Shown: positions 34,956 to 42,973 of the stretch, in pieces
Numbering within the stretch: position 1 is the first letter of the stretch
How the letters are laid out: every line of letters starts with the position of its first letter
NCBI RefSeq assembly: GCF_000721705.1
Contig: NZ_JOJL01000022.1
Location: 45,654-109,653, forward strand
Length of the DNA stretch: 64,000 nt
From: Actinoplanes subtropicus
GTDB lineage: Bacteria > Actinomycetota > Actinomycetes > Mycobacteriales > Micromonosporaceae
Reading direction: 5' to 3'
Notes under the pieces: model-generated
The model's input: the letters and a program-made list of their open reading frames with translations, nothing else
Databases searched by the model: none
Told to the model about the DNA's origin: nothing
Position numbers and translations under genes: made by a program

Positions 34956-35500
34956 TGCGCCGGATTCTGGCCATCATCGGGGCGGCCGCGCTGCTGGCGG
35001 GCTGCGCGGCCCCCGTGGTCACCACGCCCTCCACCCCGATCACGCCGGCCGACATCCCGGCGGGAGCGGTGGCCTCGGCGGCCGCGCCCGCAGCGATCCC
35101 GGCCACGTTGCGCTTCACCGGCAAGACGCTCGACGGCGCCTCCTTCGACGCGGGCAAGATGGCCGGCAAGCCGACCATCCTCTGGTTCTGGGCGCCGTGG
35201 TGCGCCACCTGCGCGAGCGAGGCACAGAGCATCACCGACCTGGCCGACGAGTACCAGGGCCGGCTGAGCATCCTCGGCATCGCCGGGCTGGGCACCAACA
35301 AGGCGATGCACCAGTTCGTCTCCGACCTCAACGTCGGCAACGTCCCGCACCTCGACGATCAGGCCGGCGCGATCTGGAAGAAATTCAAGATCACCCAGCA
35401 GAGCACGTACGTGTTCCTCGACCGCACCGGTCAGGTCGTGAAGACCGGCTATCTCGACGATCTGCAGCTGACCGCCGAGGTCAAGTCCCTGGTGGCGTGA
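34955..35500 (+). CDS. TlpA/ResA-like thioredoxin-fold lipoprotein
   Basis: 181 residues. The ATG shares its first base with the previous stop. The lipobox is LLAGC (Cys17), then an Ala/Pro linker, then a TlpA-type domain starting LRFTGKTLDGASFD. FWAPWCATCASEAQSI contains the redox-active WCATC, and the cis-Pro-containing region is TYVFLDRTGQVV. It is expected on the outer face of the membrane as a thiol-disulfide oxidoreductase. The CcdA gene, one base downstream, would supply it with electrons from cytosolic thioredoxin. Confidence 0.9.
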   Translation: MRRILAIIGAAALLAGCAAPVVTTPSTPITPADIPAGAVASAAAPAAIPATLRFTGKTLDGASFDAGKMAGKPTILWFWAPWCATCASEAQSITDLADEYQGRLSILGIAGLGTNKAMHQFVSDLNVGNVPHLDDQAGAIWKKFKITQQSTYVFLDRTGQVVKTGYLDDLQLTAEVKSLVA

Positions 35501-35501
35501 G

Positions 35502-36419
35502 GTGGACGCCGGCCCGCTGCTCGCGCTGACGGCCGGCATGCTGGGCGCCGTCAACCCGTGCGGGTTCGCGCTGCTGCCGGCCTACCTGTCGGTTCTGATC
35601 GCTTCCGATCGCTCGTCGCCCGGCCGTGCGGTACTGCGCGCGCTGCGCTGCACGGTGGCGCTCACGTTCGGCTACGTGCTGGTGTTCGGCGCGTTCGGGC
35701 TCGCGCTCACCCCGGTCGCCGACGCGATCCAGCCGCGCCTGCCCTGGGTCACCGTGGCCTTCGGCCTCGCCCTGGCCGGGCTCGGCGGGTGGCTGGCGCT
35801 GGGCGGCGCGCTTCCGGCGTTCCCGGGCGTGCGGGCGCCGCGGCTCACCGGATCGGCGTGGTCGATGGTGGTGTTCGGCGTGGTCTACGCGATCGCTTCG
35901 CTCGGCTGTGCGGCCGGCCCCTTCCTCGCCCTGGTCGTCTCCAGCCTGCGAGCGGGTTCGATCGGAAACGGCCTGCTGCTCTACCTCGCCTACGCGGCCG
36001 GGATGGGGCTGGTGGTCGGGGCGACCGCGGTGGCGGTGGCCCTGCTGCGCGCCTCGCTGGTGACCCGGGCTCGCCGCTTCCTCGGGCTGGTGCCCCGGCT
36101 CGGCGGGGCCATCCTGCTGGTCAGCGGCGGCTACGTGGCCTACTACGGGTGGTACGAGCTGCGGCTCGCCCGGGACCTGCGGTACGCCGGGCACGATCCG
36201 GTGGTGGCGGCGGCCGGGGCGGTGCAGGAGTGGCTCGCCGGGGTGGTGTCGTCGATCGGCGCGGGGCCGTTCGTGGTGCTGCTCGGCGTACTCACGCTGG
36301 GGTCTTTGGGGTTGAGGTTTGCCCGTCGTCCGATGGCGCTGCCGCCGGCGGGCCCGACTGGGGATCGAGCCGCGCCGGCGGCAGGCTCACCTGCGTCGCC
36401 GCTCCGTGCTGGGCGGTGA
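35502..36419 (+). CDS. ccdA: CcdA-type thiol-disulfide membrane transporter
   Basis: 305 residues from a GTG. There are six main membrane helices. Both redox Cys motifs of the CcdA/DsbD-beta family are present: LGAVNPCGFALLPAY in helix 1 and IASLGCAAGPFLAL in helix 4. A further C-terminal helix (GPFVVLLGVLTLGSLGLRF) extends beyond minimal CcdA proteins. It would carry reducing equivalents to the lipoprotein encoded just upstream. It ends the four-gene operon. Cytochrome c maturation genes (resB, ccsA) are absent here, so a role other than heme c assembly is possible. Confidence 0.9.
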   Translation: MDAGPLLALTAGMLGAVNPCGFALLPAYLSVLIASDRSSPGRAVLRALRCTVALTFGYVLVFGAFGLALTPVADAIQPRLPWVTVAFGLALAGLGGWLALGGALPAFPGVRAPRLTGSAWSMVVFGVVYAIASLGCAAGPFLALVVSSLRAGSIGNGLLLYLAYAAGMGLVVGATAVAVALLRASLVTRARRFLGLVPRLGGAILLVSGGYVAYYGWYELRLARDLRYAGHDPVVAAAGAVQEWLAGVVSSIGAGPFVVLLGVLTLGSLGLRFARRPMALPPAGPTGDRAAPAAGSPASPLRAGR

Positions 36420-36501
36420 CGCAGGGGCTTTTCCGCTCATTTCCGATCGGATCGTCCGGGCGGCCGGTGGCGATCGGCCTGCCCGGTGCGATCGGTTGCG
36501 A

Positions 36502-36747
36502 TCAGACGGCGGGCGGGTAGCCGGTGGCGTAGGCGGGCTGCTCGGACGGCATCAGGATCCACAGGATCGGGTAGACCAGGATCTGGCTGCCCGGGATGGC
36601 CAGCAGGATCAGGACGAACAGCAGCCGGGTGAGCCACGGGTCGAGCCCGAAGCGCCGCGCCAGGCCGGCGCAGACGCCCCCGATCATGCGGCCCTCCCGC
36701 GGCCGGACCAGGCCCTGGCGGCTCATCGAGTCGTGCACCGAGTTCAT
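36502..36747 (-). CDS. PspC-domain membrane protein
   Basis: 81 residues from the ATG at 36747. The PspC domain is clear: LVRPREGRMIGGVCAGLARRFGLDPWLTRLLFVLILLA, then a hydrophobic stretch and YPILWILMPSEQ. Such small PspC proteins are membrane-stress-associated and unpaired here. The open frame continues upstream to 36885, but that part is Ser/Arg-rich and would run into the divergent YjbR gene. Confidence 0.87.
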   Translation of the reverse strand: MNSVHDSMSRQGLVRPREGRMIGGVCAGLARRFGLDPWLTRLLFVLILLAIPGSQILVYPILWILMPSEQPAYATGYPPAV

Positions 36748-36877
36748 CGTCGTTCTCGCTTTCTCGCTGGTGGGTAACTCAAGAGTGGCCGTTGGTGAGC
36801 GGTTCCGGCATCGGGAAGTGCCCTGAGCGAGCCCTGAGATCCCGACCCTCGGTTTCACCGATCGGTAGGGTTCGGTC

Positions 36878-37252
36878 ATGGACACTTCGGCGACCGAGCA
36901 ACGGGTGCGGGGGATCTGTCTCGGGCTGCCCGAGGTGGTCGAGCGGGACAGTCACGGGTCGCCGGCGTACTTCGTGCGGGGGAAACGCGGGTTCGTGCAT
37001 CTGATGGCCGGCGGGCATCACGACGCCGGGTTCCCGCAGATGTGGTGCGCGGCCGGGCCGGGCGTGCAGCAGGAGCTGATCGCGGCCGATCCGGAGCGCT
37101 TCTTCCGGCCGCCCTATGTGGGGCATCGCGGCTGGCTGGGGGTGCGGCTCGACCGCGATCCGGACTGGTCGGAGATCGCCGAGGTGTGCACGGACGCGTA
37201 TCGGGCGGTCGCGCCGAAGGGGTTGATCGAGAAGCTCGACGGTGGACAGTAA
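36878..37252 (+). CDS. MmcQ/YjbR-family protein
   Basis: 124 residues. The order matches the YjbR double-wing fold: VRGICLGLPEVVERDSHGSPAYFVRGKRGFVHL, then FPQMWCAAGPGVQQELIAADPERFFRPPYVGHRGWLGVRLD and EIAEVCTDAYRAVAPKGLIEKL. The PPYVGHRGWLGVRL segment is the most conserved family block. MmcQ/YjbR proteins are small and CyaY-like in fold and are often labelled DNA-binding, without firm function. It is followed after 15 bases by a small exported protein. Confidence 0.88.
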   Translation: MDTSATEQRVRGICLGLPEVVERDSHGSPAYFVRGKRGFVHLMAGGHHDAGFPQMWCAAGPGVQQELIAADPERFFRPPYVGHRGWLGVRLDRDPDWSEIAEVCTDAYRAVAPKGLIEKLDGGQ

Positions 37253-37267
37253 GGTACAACTGCGGGT

Positions 37268-37618
37268 GTGAAGAAGCCGTCCAAACGCCTGGTCACCGTC
37301 GTCGCGGTCGCGGCGCTGATCATTCTCGCGCTGTGCGTGGCCAACTCGCGCAAGAAGGACCAGCACACCGGGCTCGACGCGGCGGGCCGGCAGGCGTGCG
37401 ACGACTTCGCGGCGGGCTATCCGAAGGCGTCGACCAAGCCGGACCGGCTGGCGCTGGCCGACAAGGTGACCAAGTCGTCGGGGAAGACCGACGACAAGGA
37501 GGTCCAGCAGCGGGCGGCCGAGATGGGGAACGCGGCGGCCGCCGGCGGGGCGGGGTGGAAGAAGGCCGCCGAGAACCTCAGTGCGGCGTGCAAGAAGGCG
37601 GGCTGGAGCGCTCCTTAG
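37268..37618 (+). CDS. Small exported or membrane-anchored hypothetical protein
   Basis: 116 residues from a GTG. A basic start (KKPSKR) and one hydrophobic helix (LVTVVAVAALIILALCV) form an uncleaved anchor or signal. The rest is hydrophilic and Lys/Ala-rich, with two cysteines (QACDDF and SAACKKAG) that could form a disulfide outside. No family was recognised. It is 15 bases downstream of the YjbR gene on the same strand. Confidence 0.6.
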   Translation: MKKPSKRLVTVVAVAALIILALCVANSRKKDQHTGLDAAGRQACDDFAAGYPKASTKPDRLALADKVTKSSGKTDDKEVQQRAAEMGNAAAAGGAGWKKAAENLSAACKKAGWSAP

Positions 37619-38104
37619 CAGCCGGTCCCGTCACGCTGCGTCGAGCCTGGCCGCGTTACGCTCCGCCACGGTGCGCTCCGCCACGGTGCGCTCCGCTTCG
37701 TTGCCCCCGCTGGGTCCCCCCGGTCCGTCGCCCGCGTTACGCCCCGCGCCTCGTCCCGGTGCGCCGCGTTACGGCCCGGCCCGACCGTCGTGTTGCGTCC
37801 CGGCCCGTCGCGTTGCGTTGCATTGCGTCCCGGCACGGCCCGTCGCGTTGCGTTGCGCGTCCCGGCCCGTCGCGTCGCGTCGCGTTGTGCCCCACCCGGC
37901 CCGACCCGCCGCGTCGTGTTGTGCCCGGCCCGGCCCGTCGTGTCGCGTGGCGCCCTGCTGGCTTGTGCCCGGCTCGTCGTGTCGCGTGGCGCCCCGCTGC
38001 CTTGCGCCGCGCTGGGTTGCGCCCGGTGCCGGTGGGGCTCGCCTGGCGCGGCCCTCTCGGCCCGTCTCGCGCCGGGCTCGCCGTGATCACGGGCGCGCCC
38101 GCGG
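37619..38104. repeat. Low-complexity CGTCGCGTTGCGT-type repeats, no gene
   Basis: Short iterated words (GCGCTCCGCCACGGT in tandem near 37668-37700; GTCGCGTTGCG and GTGTCGCGTGGCGCC repeated between 37800 and 38000) fill the interval. Long frames here encode only Arg/Ala/Pro runs. Confidence 0.75.
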
Positions 38105-38824
38105 TCAGCCCTCGGTGATGTCGGCGACGATGACGGTGACGTTGTCGGGGGCGCCGTTCTCCAGGGTGCGGTGGACCAGTTCGGCGGCGGCGGCCTTGCG
38201 GTCGGCGTTCGACAACAGGGTCTGCAGGATGACGCTGTCCTCGACGTAGTCGGAGAGGCCGTCGCTGCACAGCAGGAACCGGTCGCCGGCGACCACCGGA
38301 TACATCCGGCCGTTCGGGCGGAACGGGCCGCCCTGCACGGCCTGGGTCACGAGGGCGCGCTGCGGGTGGCGGCGGGCGTCGTCGGCGGTGAGCACGCCCT
38401 GGTCGACCAGGGCCTGCACGTACGTGTCGTCCTTGGTGATCTGGGTGAGGCCGCCGTCGCGGACGAGGTAGCAGCGGGAGTCGCCCACGTTGAGCGCGGC
38501 CACCCGGTCGCCGGAGAGCAGGATGGCGGTCACCGTGGTGCCCATGCCGTCGCGGGCGTCGTCGTCGGCGATCGCCGCCTCGATCCGCTCGTTGGCGGTT
38601 TGCAGCGCGGCGAGCAGGTCCTGCAGGGGCTCGCCGGTGTCCGGCATCTCGTCGACCACGCCCAGCGCGCGCACCAGGATCTCGCTGGCCAGCTCGCCGG
38701 CGGGCAGGCCGCCCATGCCGTCCGCGACCACGAGGAGGCGGTTTCCCACGAAAACCGCGTCTTCGTTGTTGGACCGCACGAGGCCCTGATCGGTGGCGGC
38801 GACCGCCCGAACGACAAGCGTCAT
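38105..38824 (-). CDS. PP2C-family Ser/Thr protein phosphatase
   Basis: 239 residues from the ATG at 38824. The PP2C metal motifs are all present: TDQGLVRSNNEDAVFV, VVADGMGGLPAGELAS, ALNVGDSRCYLVRDG, FLLCSDGLSDYV and GAPDNVTVIVADI. There is no transmembrane segment, unlike membrane PstP proteins, so this is a soluble paralogue. It would dephosphorylate Ser/Thr-kinase substrates. A PknB-like kinase lies 7 kb away in this window but is not linked by operon. Confidence 0.92.
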   Translation of the reverse strand: MTLVVRAVAATDQGLVRSNNEDAVFVGNRLLVVADGMGGLPAGELASEILVRALGVVDEMPDTGEPLQDLLAALQTANERIEAAIADDDARDGMGTTVTAILLSGDRVAALNVGDSRCYLVRDGGLTQITKDDTYVQALVDQGVLTADDARRHPQRALVTQAVQGGPFRPNGRMYPVVAGDRFLLCSDGLSDYVEDSVILQTLLSNADRKAAAAELVHRTLENGAPDNVTVIVADITEG

Positions 38825-39059
38825 GTGACAAGACTGCCAAAGGCCAGGGGAGATGTCTCTAGTACCTCCTACGTAGTGTGTGCCGAGCATGACGTTGCCG
38901 CTGGTGGAACGGTGGATTCCGGGCAGCGGCGCACCCGGGTGCCGGGGCGTCGCGGGGTCACCCGGAGGGGTGTGGTCAGGCCTTTCCTGCCCGCCCGCGC
39001 GAGGATGATGTTTCCCGGCCGTCTCGCGCGACCGCGTTCCGTTTTCCTGCCCCCCGAGT

Positions 39060-39402
39060 GATGGCGGCCTCGCTCCAGGCTTCCGCGCGCCGGGCAAGCG
39101 CTTTCCGGCCGTCCCGCGCGACCGCGTTCCTGGGGTGACCGACTCGCGTGGCCCACCCGGCTCGCCTGCGCGGCTCACGTGGCGTGCGCGGCCCGCGTGG
39201 GGTGGCCGGCTCGTGTGGGGTGGCCGGCTCGTGTGGGGTGGCCGGCTCGTGTGGGGTGGCCGGCTCGTGTGGGGTGCGCGGCTCGTGTGGTGCCCGGCTC
39301 GTGTGGGGTGGCCGGCTCGCGCGATGGCGGTCTCGCGGCAGGGCCTCCGCGTGTGGGGGGCAAGCGCTTTCCGGCTGTTCGCGCGAGGGGCGGTCGCGTG
39401 GG
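39060..39402. repeat. Tandem 18-base units and a duplicated flank
   Basis: Seven units of GTGGGGTGGCCGGCTCGT (one shortened to 16 bases) run from 39197 to 39320. On either side, related segments at about 39060-39130 and 39322-39400 share GGCGGYCTCGC..., then GGCAAGCGCTTTCCGGC. A third, partial copy without the GCAAGCGC box lies near 39015-39045. The whole interval 38825-39402 contains no gene. Confidence 0.8.
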
Positions 39403-41442
39403 TCAGGGGAGGCGGGGGAGGGCGCTGCTCAGCAGCGGGGCGAGCGATTCGGCGTAGGCGGCGGTCAGGTGGTTGGTGTCGCGGTAGACCAGCAGGTCGC
39501 CGACGACCAGCGGGCAGCGGCGCGAGCACAGCCACGGGGTCGGATCGATCACGCGTACGCCCGCTCGGTTCGCGGCGTTCCGGATCGCTTGGCGGGCGTC
39601 CTGGTCGCGGAGCACGGTGGCGGCCGGTTCGGCGCAGTCGCGGATGGCGGTGCTGTGCCGGGCGATGCAGTCGACCGGGTCGCCGGTGAGCGTCGGGGTG
39701 TCGGTGAGCACGACGACGTGCCGAGCGTCGGCGCGCAGCCGGCCGAAGAGGCCGTCCCAGGCGGCGCTCCACTCGGCCAGCGGATCGGCCGGGTGATCGG
39801 CGAGCATGCCGAGGTAGTTGGTGCTGGAGGTGACCACGACCAGATCCGGTCGCAACTGATCGACGCGCCGGGCGACCCATTGCTGCCAGGCGTCGCACTC
39901 GGTGTAGCGCCGCTTCAGCTTGCTGTTGCGGACGGCGACCGGGGCCGGGCTGCACGAGCTGCGGGTGAACGACACGAGCCGCCAGCCGGCGTCCGAGGCG
40001 ATCACATCGAGGGCGGGGAACCACTGCAGCGCGTGCGAGTCGCCGAGCAGGACGACGGTCCGAGCGGCGCGGGGCGGGCCGTAGACGCACTCGCCGGGGC
40101 GGACGCCGCTGACCAGGGTCAGGTGGCAGCCGTCGCGCTGCGGGCGGGACTGGTCGCCGGCGGCGTCGTTCAGGGCGGGGCGGAGGTTCGCCGGGATCAG
40201 CTCGGTGCTCTCGCCGGCCGCGATGAGCCGGGCGAGGGCGGCGGGAGCGGCCTGGACGGCGTCGCTGGTGTCGACGGCCGCCGCGCCGACGGTGAGCGAT
40301 CGCGGGTGGTGGACGGCGGCCACCGCCAGTGCGGCGGTAAGCGCGGACAGGCTCAGGCCGAGCAGCAGGCCCCGGGCCGGGCGGCGGATCAGCGCGCGGC
40401 GGTGGCGGATCGGGTTCTCCACGAGGCGATAGGTGACAAATGCGATCGCCAGGGCCGCGGCGCAGAGGGCCACTCGGAGGGCGATCTCGAGCTGATGGCC
40501 GATCAGCGCCGGGATCAGAACCAATAGCGGCCAGTGCCAGAGGTACCAGCCGTAGGAGAGTTCGCCGATGAGCGGAAATGGCCGAAGGTATCGAGTGCGA
40601 CCGCCGGCGATCACGGCGGCGGCGCCGAGGGCGGGCACCAGGGCGGCGAATCCGGGGAACGGGGTCCGATCGTCGTAGAGCACGGCGGCCGCGAGGACGG
40701 CCGCCAGACCGATCCAGCTGACCAGCATCGATCCGGAAGTGCCAAATCGCCACCGGGATGAGCCGATCGCGATCAGGGCGCCGATGCAGAGCTCCCAGGC
40801 TCGGCTGGGCGATCCGAAATAGGCCCAGGGTGCGCTCTGGGTGGTCGAAACGATGCTGTAGACGAAAGACGCACAACAAAGAACAGAAACGGCCACGGTG
40901 AAGGCTCGGCGGCCACCGATCCGAAGTGCTCCGAGAAGGAGCAGGGGCCAGATCAGGTAGAACTGTTCCTCGACCGCCAGCGACCAATAGTGCTGGAACG
41001 GGGACGGGTCGGTGGTGGCGAAGTAGTCGGTGGCCACCTGGGCCAGCCGGATGTTGATCGAATAGGACGCGGCGGCCAGGGCGTCGGCTCCGAGATCGGC
41101 CGTCCGGGCGGGTGGGAGCCACCGCCAGGCGGCGGCCAGGGTCAGCGCGGCCACCAGAGTGGAAAGTGGCAGCAGACGAATTGCTCGACGGGCGAAGAAT
41201 CGCGAAATCGAAATTTTCCGGGTGGCCGAACTTTCGCCCAGCAGAAGGCCGGTGATCAGGAAACCGGAGATGACGAAGAAGACGTCGACGCCGACATAGC
41301 CGCCGGCCAGCCCGGGGAGGCCGGCGTGCGCGGCCACCACCAGCAGGACCGCGACCGCGCGCAGGCCTTGGATGTCGGACCGGAATCCGCGGGTGGGCGC
41401 GTCGTCGGCCGGCCGGGGCGGGGCGGCGGACCGCGGCGGCAT
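39403..41442 (-). CDS. Acyltransferase-3 membrane protein fused to an SGNH domain (OatA-like)
   Basis: About 679 residues from the ATG at 41442. The membrane half has the acyltransferase-3 signatures DIQGLRAVAVLLVVAAHAG, GGYVGVDVFFVISGFLIT, HYWSLAVEEQFYLIWPL and WYLWHWPLLVL over about ten helices. The extracytoplasmic half is SGNH-like: VVLLGDSHALQWFPAL (Ser nucleophile), VVVTSSTNYLG and a terminal YRDTNHLTAAYAE (Asp-x-x-His). This plan is that of O-acetylases of peptidoglycan or surface polysaccharide. Several Cys (CHLTLVSGVRPGEC, CSRRC) may form disulfides. Upstream starts reach 41535. Confidence 0.9.
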   Translation of the reverse strand: MPPRSAAPPRPADDAPTRGFRSDIQGLRAVAVLLVVAAHAGLPGLAGGYVGVDVFFVISGFLITGLLLGESSATRKISISRFFARRAIRLLPLSTLVAALTLAAAWRWLPPARTADLGADALAAASYSINIRLAQVATDYFATTDPSPFQHYWSLAVEEQFYLIWPLLLLGALRIGGRRAFTVAVSVLCCASFVYSIVSTTQSAPWAYFGSPSRAWELCIGALIAIGSSRWRFGTSGSMLVSWIGLAAVLAAAVLYDDRTPFPGFAALVPALGAAAVIAGGRTRYLRPFPLIGELSYGWYLWHWPLLVLIPALIGHQLEIALRVALCAAALAIAFVTYRLVENPIRHRRALIRRPARGLLLGLSLSALTAALAVAAVHHPRSLTVGAAAVDTSDAVQAAPAALARLIAAGESTELIPANLRPALNDAAGDQSRPQRDGCHLTLVSGVRPGECVYGPPRAARTVVLLGDSHALQWFPALDVIASDAGWRLVSFTRSSCSPAPVAVRNSKLKRRYTECDAWQQWVARRVDQLRPDLVVVTSSTNYLGMLADHPADPLAEWSAAWDGLFGRLRADARHVVVLTDTPTLTGDPVDCIARHSTAIRDCAEPAATVLRDQDARQAIRNAANRAGVRVIDPTPWLCSRRCPLVVGDLLVYRDTNHLTAAYAESLAPLLSSALPRLP

Positions 41443-41977
41443 CGTCCGGCTCAGCGTCACGACGTGGGTAACGCGGGCGAGCGATCTCCGGTCACTGCCT
41501 CGCGCCCGATGCCACCCCACATGGCGCAGCGGCAAAGTTCGGCGGAGGCGGCGGCGCGGGTGTGCGGATTGGGGCGTCTGGCTCGGGCGCCAGGGGTGGC
41601 TGGGGGCGAGCGCCTGGGGCTCTTGGGGGCGATTAGCTCGGGCACGAGGGGTTGGGCCGAAGGGTCGGGCGTGAGCCCGGTGTGGGGGCGATTAGCTCGG
41701 GCGCGAGGGATTCGGGCTACGGAGGCGTGGAGGTCGGCGGGTGTTATGGCGGAGCGCGGCACGCAGGGAGCGCGGGGACGCCCGGGGGTGGAGGGCGGCA
41801 ACGTGAGGATGGAGCGCGGCGACGTGGGGGTGGAGGGCGGCGACGTGGGGTGGAGGGCGGCGACGTGGGGGTGGAGCGCGGCGACGTGGGGACGGGGCGG
41901 ACGTGGCGCAGGCCCGGGTGGGATGGTGCGCGACTGGGCCGCGCAGGCGGTGGCGGGTGGGCACTACTGTGTCAACG
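41443..41977. repeat. Gene-free GC-rich stretch with tandem repeats
   Basis: A GGGGGCGATTAGCTCGGGC word occurs near 41626 and again near 41683. Five copies of a 20-21 base unit (GGTGGAGGGCGGCGACGTGG) run from about 41787 to 41890. Frames crossing it encode only Gly/Arg/Trp-rich strings. The promoter of the following LuxR-type gene probably lies after 41900. Confidence 0.7.
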
Positions 41978-42973
41978 ATGGCTATGCCGATGGTGGGGCG
42001 GGCGCCCGCGGTGGAGGAGCTCCGGCGGGCCTGGGCCCGTGTGCACGCCGGCGGCAAGCCGATCACCGCGGTGGTCACCGGTACGGCCGGAACTGGGAAA
42101 AGTGCTCTGGTGGGGGCCGTTCTGCGGGACACGGGAGACGCGACGGTGCTCGCCGGCGCGGCTCGGGTGCACTCGCCGGCTCCTTACGACTGGCTGGCCG
42201 CGGTGCTCGCGGGGCGGGACACGACCGGGTTCGACGTGCCGCCCGACGCGCTCGCCTGGCTGAAACAGGATCCGGATGTCCCCCGGGAGCGGTACACGCC
42301 GGACGCATTGTTGCGGATCGCCGTGGCGACCGTTCGCGCGCTTGTCGGCGGGGCTCCGGCCGTACTCGTGGTCGAGGATCTTCATGCTCTTGACCCGGCC
42401 AGCCTGAACCTGGTCGCCGAGTTGGCCGCCACCGACCTGCCCGCGCTGCTGCTCGTGACCAGTCAGCCGGCCACGGCCGCGGTGTCGCCGCAACTCGCCG
42501 AGCGCACCCTCGCGCGCCTCGGCGGACGACCGGGGGCCGTCCGGCGCCATCTGAGCGGGCTGCTGCCGGCCGAGGTGGGGGAAATTCTCCGGCAGGTGTA
42601 CGGGTCGGCCGCCGCCTCGCCGGACGTGGCCGAGGCCGTGTGGCGGCGCACCGACGGCAACCCGTACCGGCTGAGCGAGCTGCTGGCCGTCGAGGGGGAA
42701 GCCATCCTCGAACAGCCGCGGCCCGATCTGACGGCCCGGGAGCGTGAAGTCCTCGGGCTGCTCGCCGAGGGGATGGCGAACAAGCAGATCGCCACCGCGC
42801 TGGGCATTTCCGTGCGAACCGTGACCGTTCACGTGTCCAATCTGCTGCGCAAAACGGGCGCCTCCTCGCGGACCGAGGCGGCCCTCTGGGCGCTCTCCGG
42901 ACGCCGTTCCGGTGATCATCAAGCGGGGTGGCGCGACAACCGCCGAGCGGCTCGGTCACAATCGTCGGCGTGA
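41978..42973 (+). CDS. LuxR-type regulator with AAA/P-loop domain
   Basis: 331 residues. The P-loop domain has Walker [18 protein letters not shown] near residue 35 and a Walker B-like [16 protein letters not shown] short C-terminal LuxR HTH follows: [44 protein letters not shown]. It is much shorter than classical 900-residue LAL regulators because it lacks the TPR-like middle. The stop overlaps the GTG of tex by four bases (GTGA), so the pair is translationally coupled. Confidence 0.88.
   Translation: MAMPMVGRAPAVEELRRAWARVHAGGKPITAVVTGTAGTGKSALVGAVLRDTGDATVLAGAARVHSPAPYDWLAAVLAGRDTTGFDVPPDALAWLKQDPDVPRERYTPDALLRIAVATVRALVGGAPAVLVVEDLHALDPASLNLVAELAATDLPALLLVTSQPATAAVSPQLAERTLARLGGRPGAVRRHLSGLLPAEVGEILRQVYGSAAASPDVAEAVWRRTDGNPYRLSELLAVEGEAILEQPRPDLTAREREVLGLLAEGMANKQIATALGISVRTVTVHVSNLLRKTGASSRTEAALWALSGRRSGDHQAGWRDNRRAARSQSSA

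Noticed and set aside
37581..38249. 222-codon plus-strand open frame over the repeat-rich interval
   Set aside because: It encodes iterated RPVALRC-type strings from short tandem repeats and overlaps the antisense of PP2C.
39197..39320. Possible CRISPR array or coding repeat protein
   Set aside because: Contiguous 18-base units without spacers, in a region with no start signal or conserved protein.
41443..41535. N-terminal extension of the acyltransferase to 41535
   Set aside because: The added residues are Arg/His-rich and not part of the acyltransferase-3 domain. The ATG at 41442 gives a normal N-terminus, though this is not certain.
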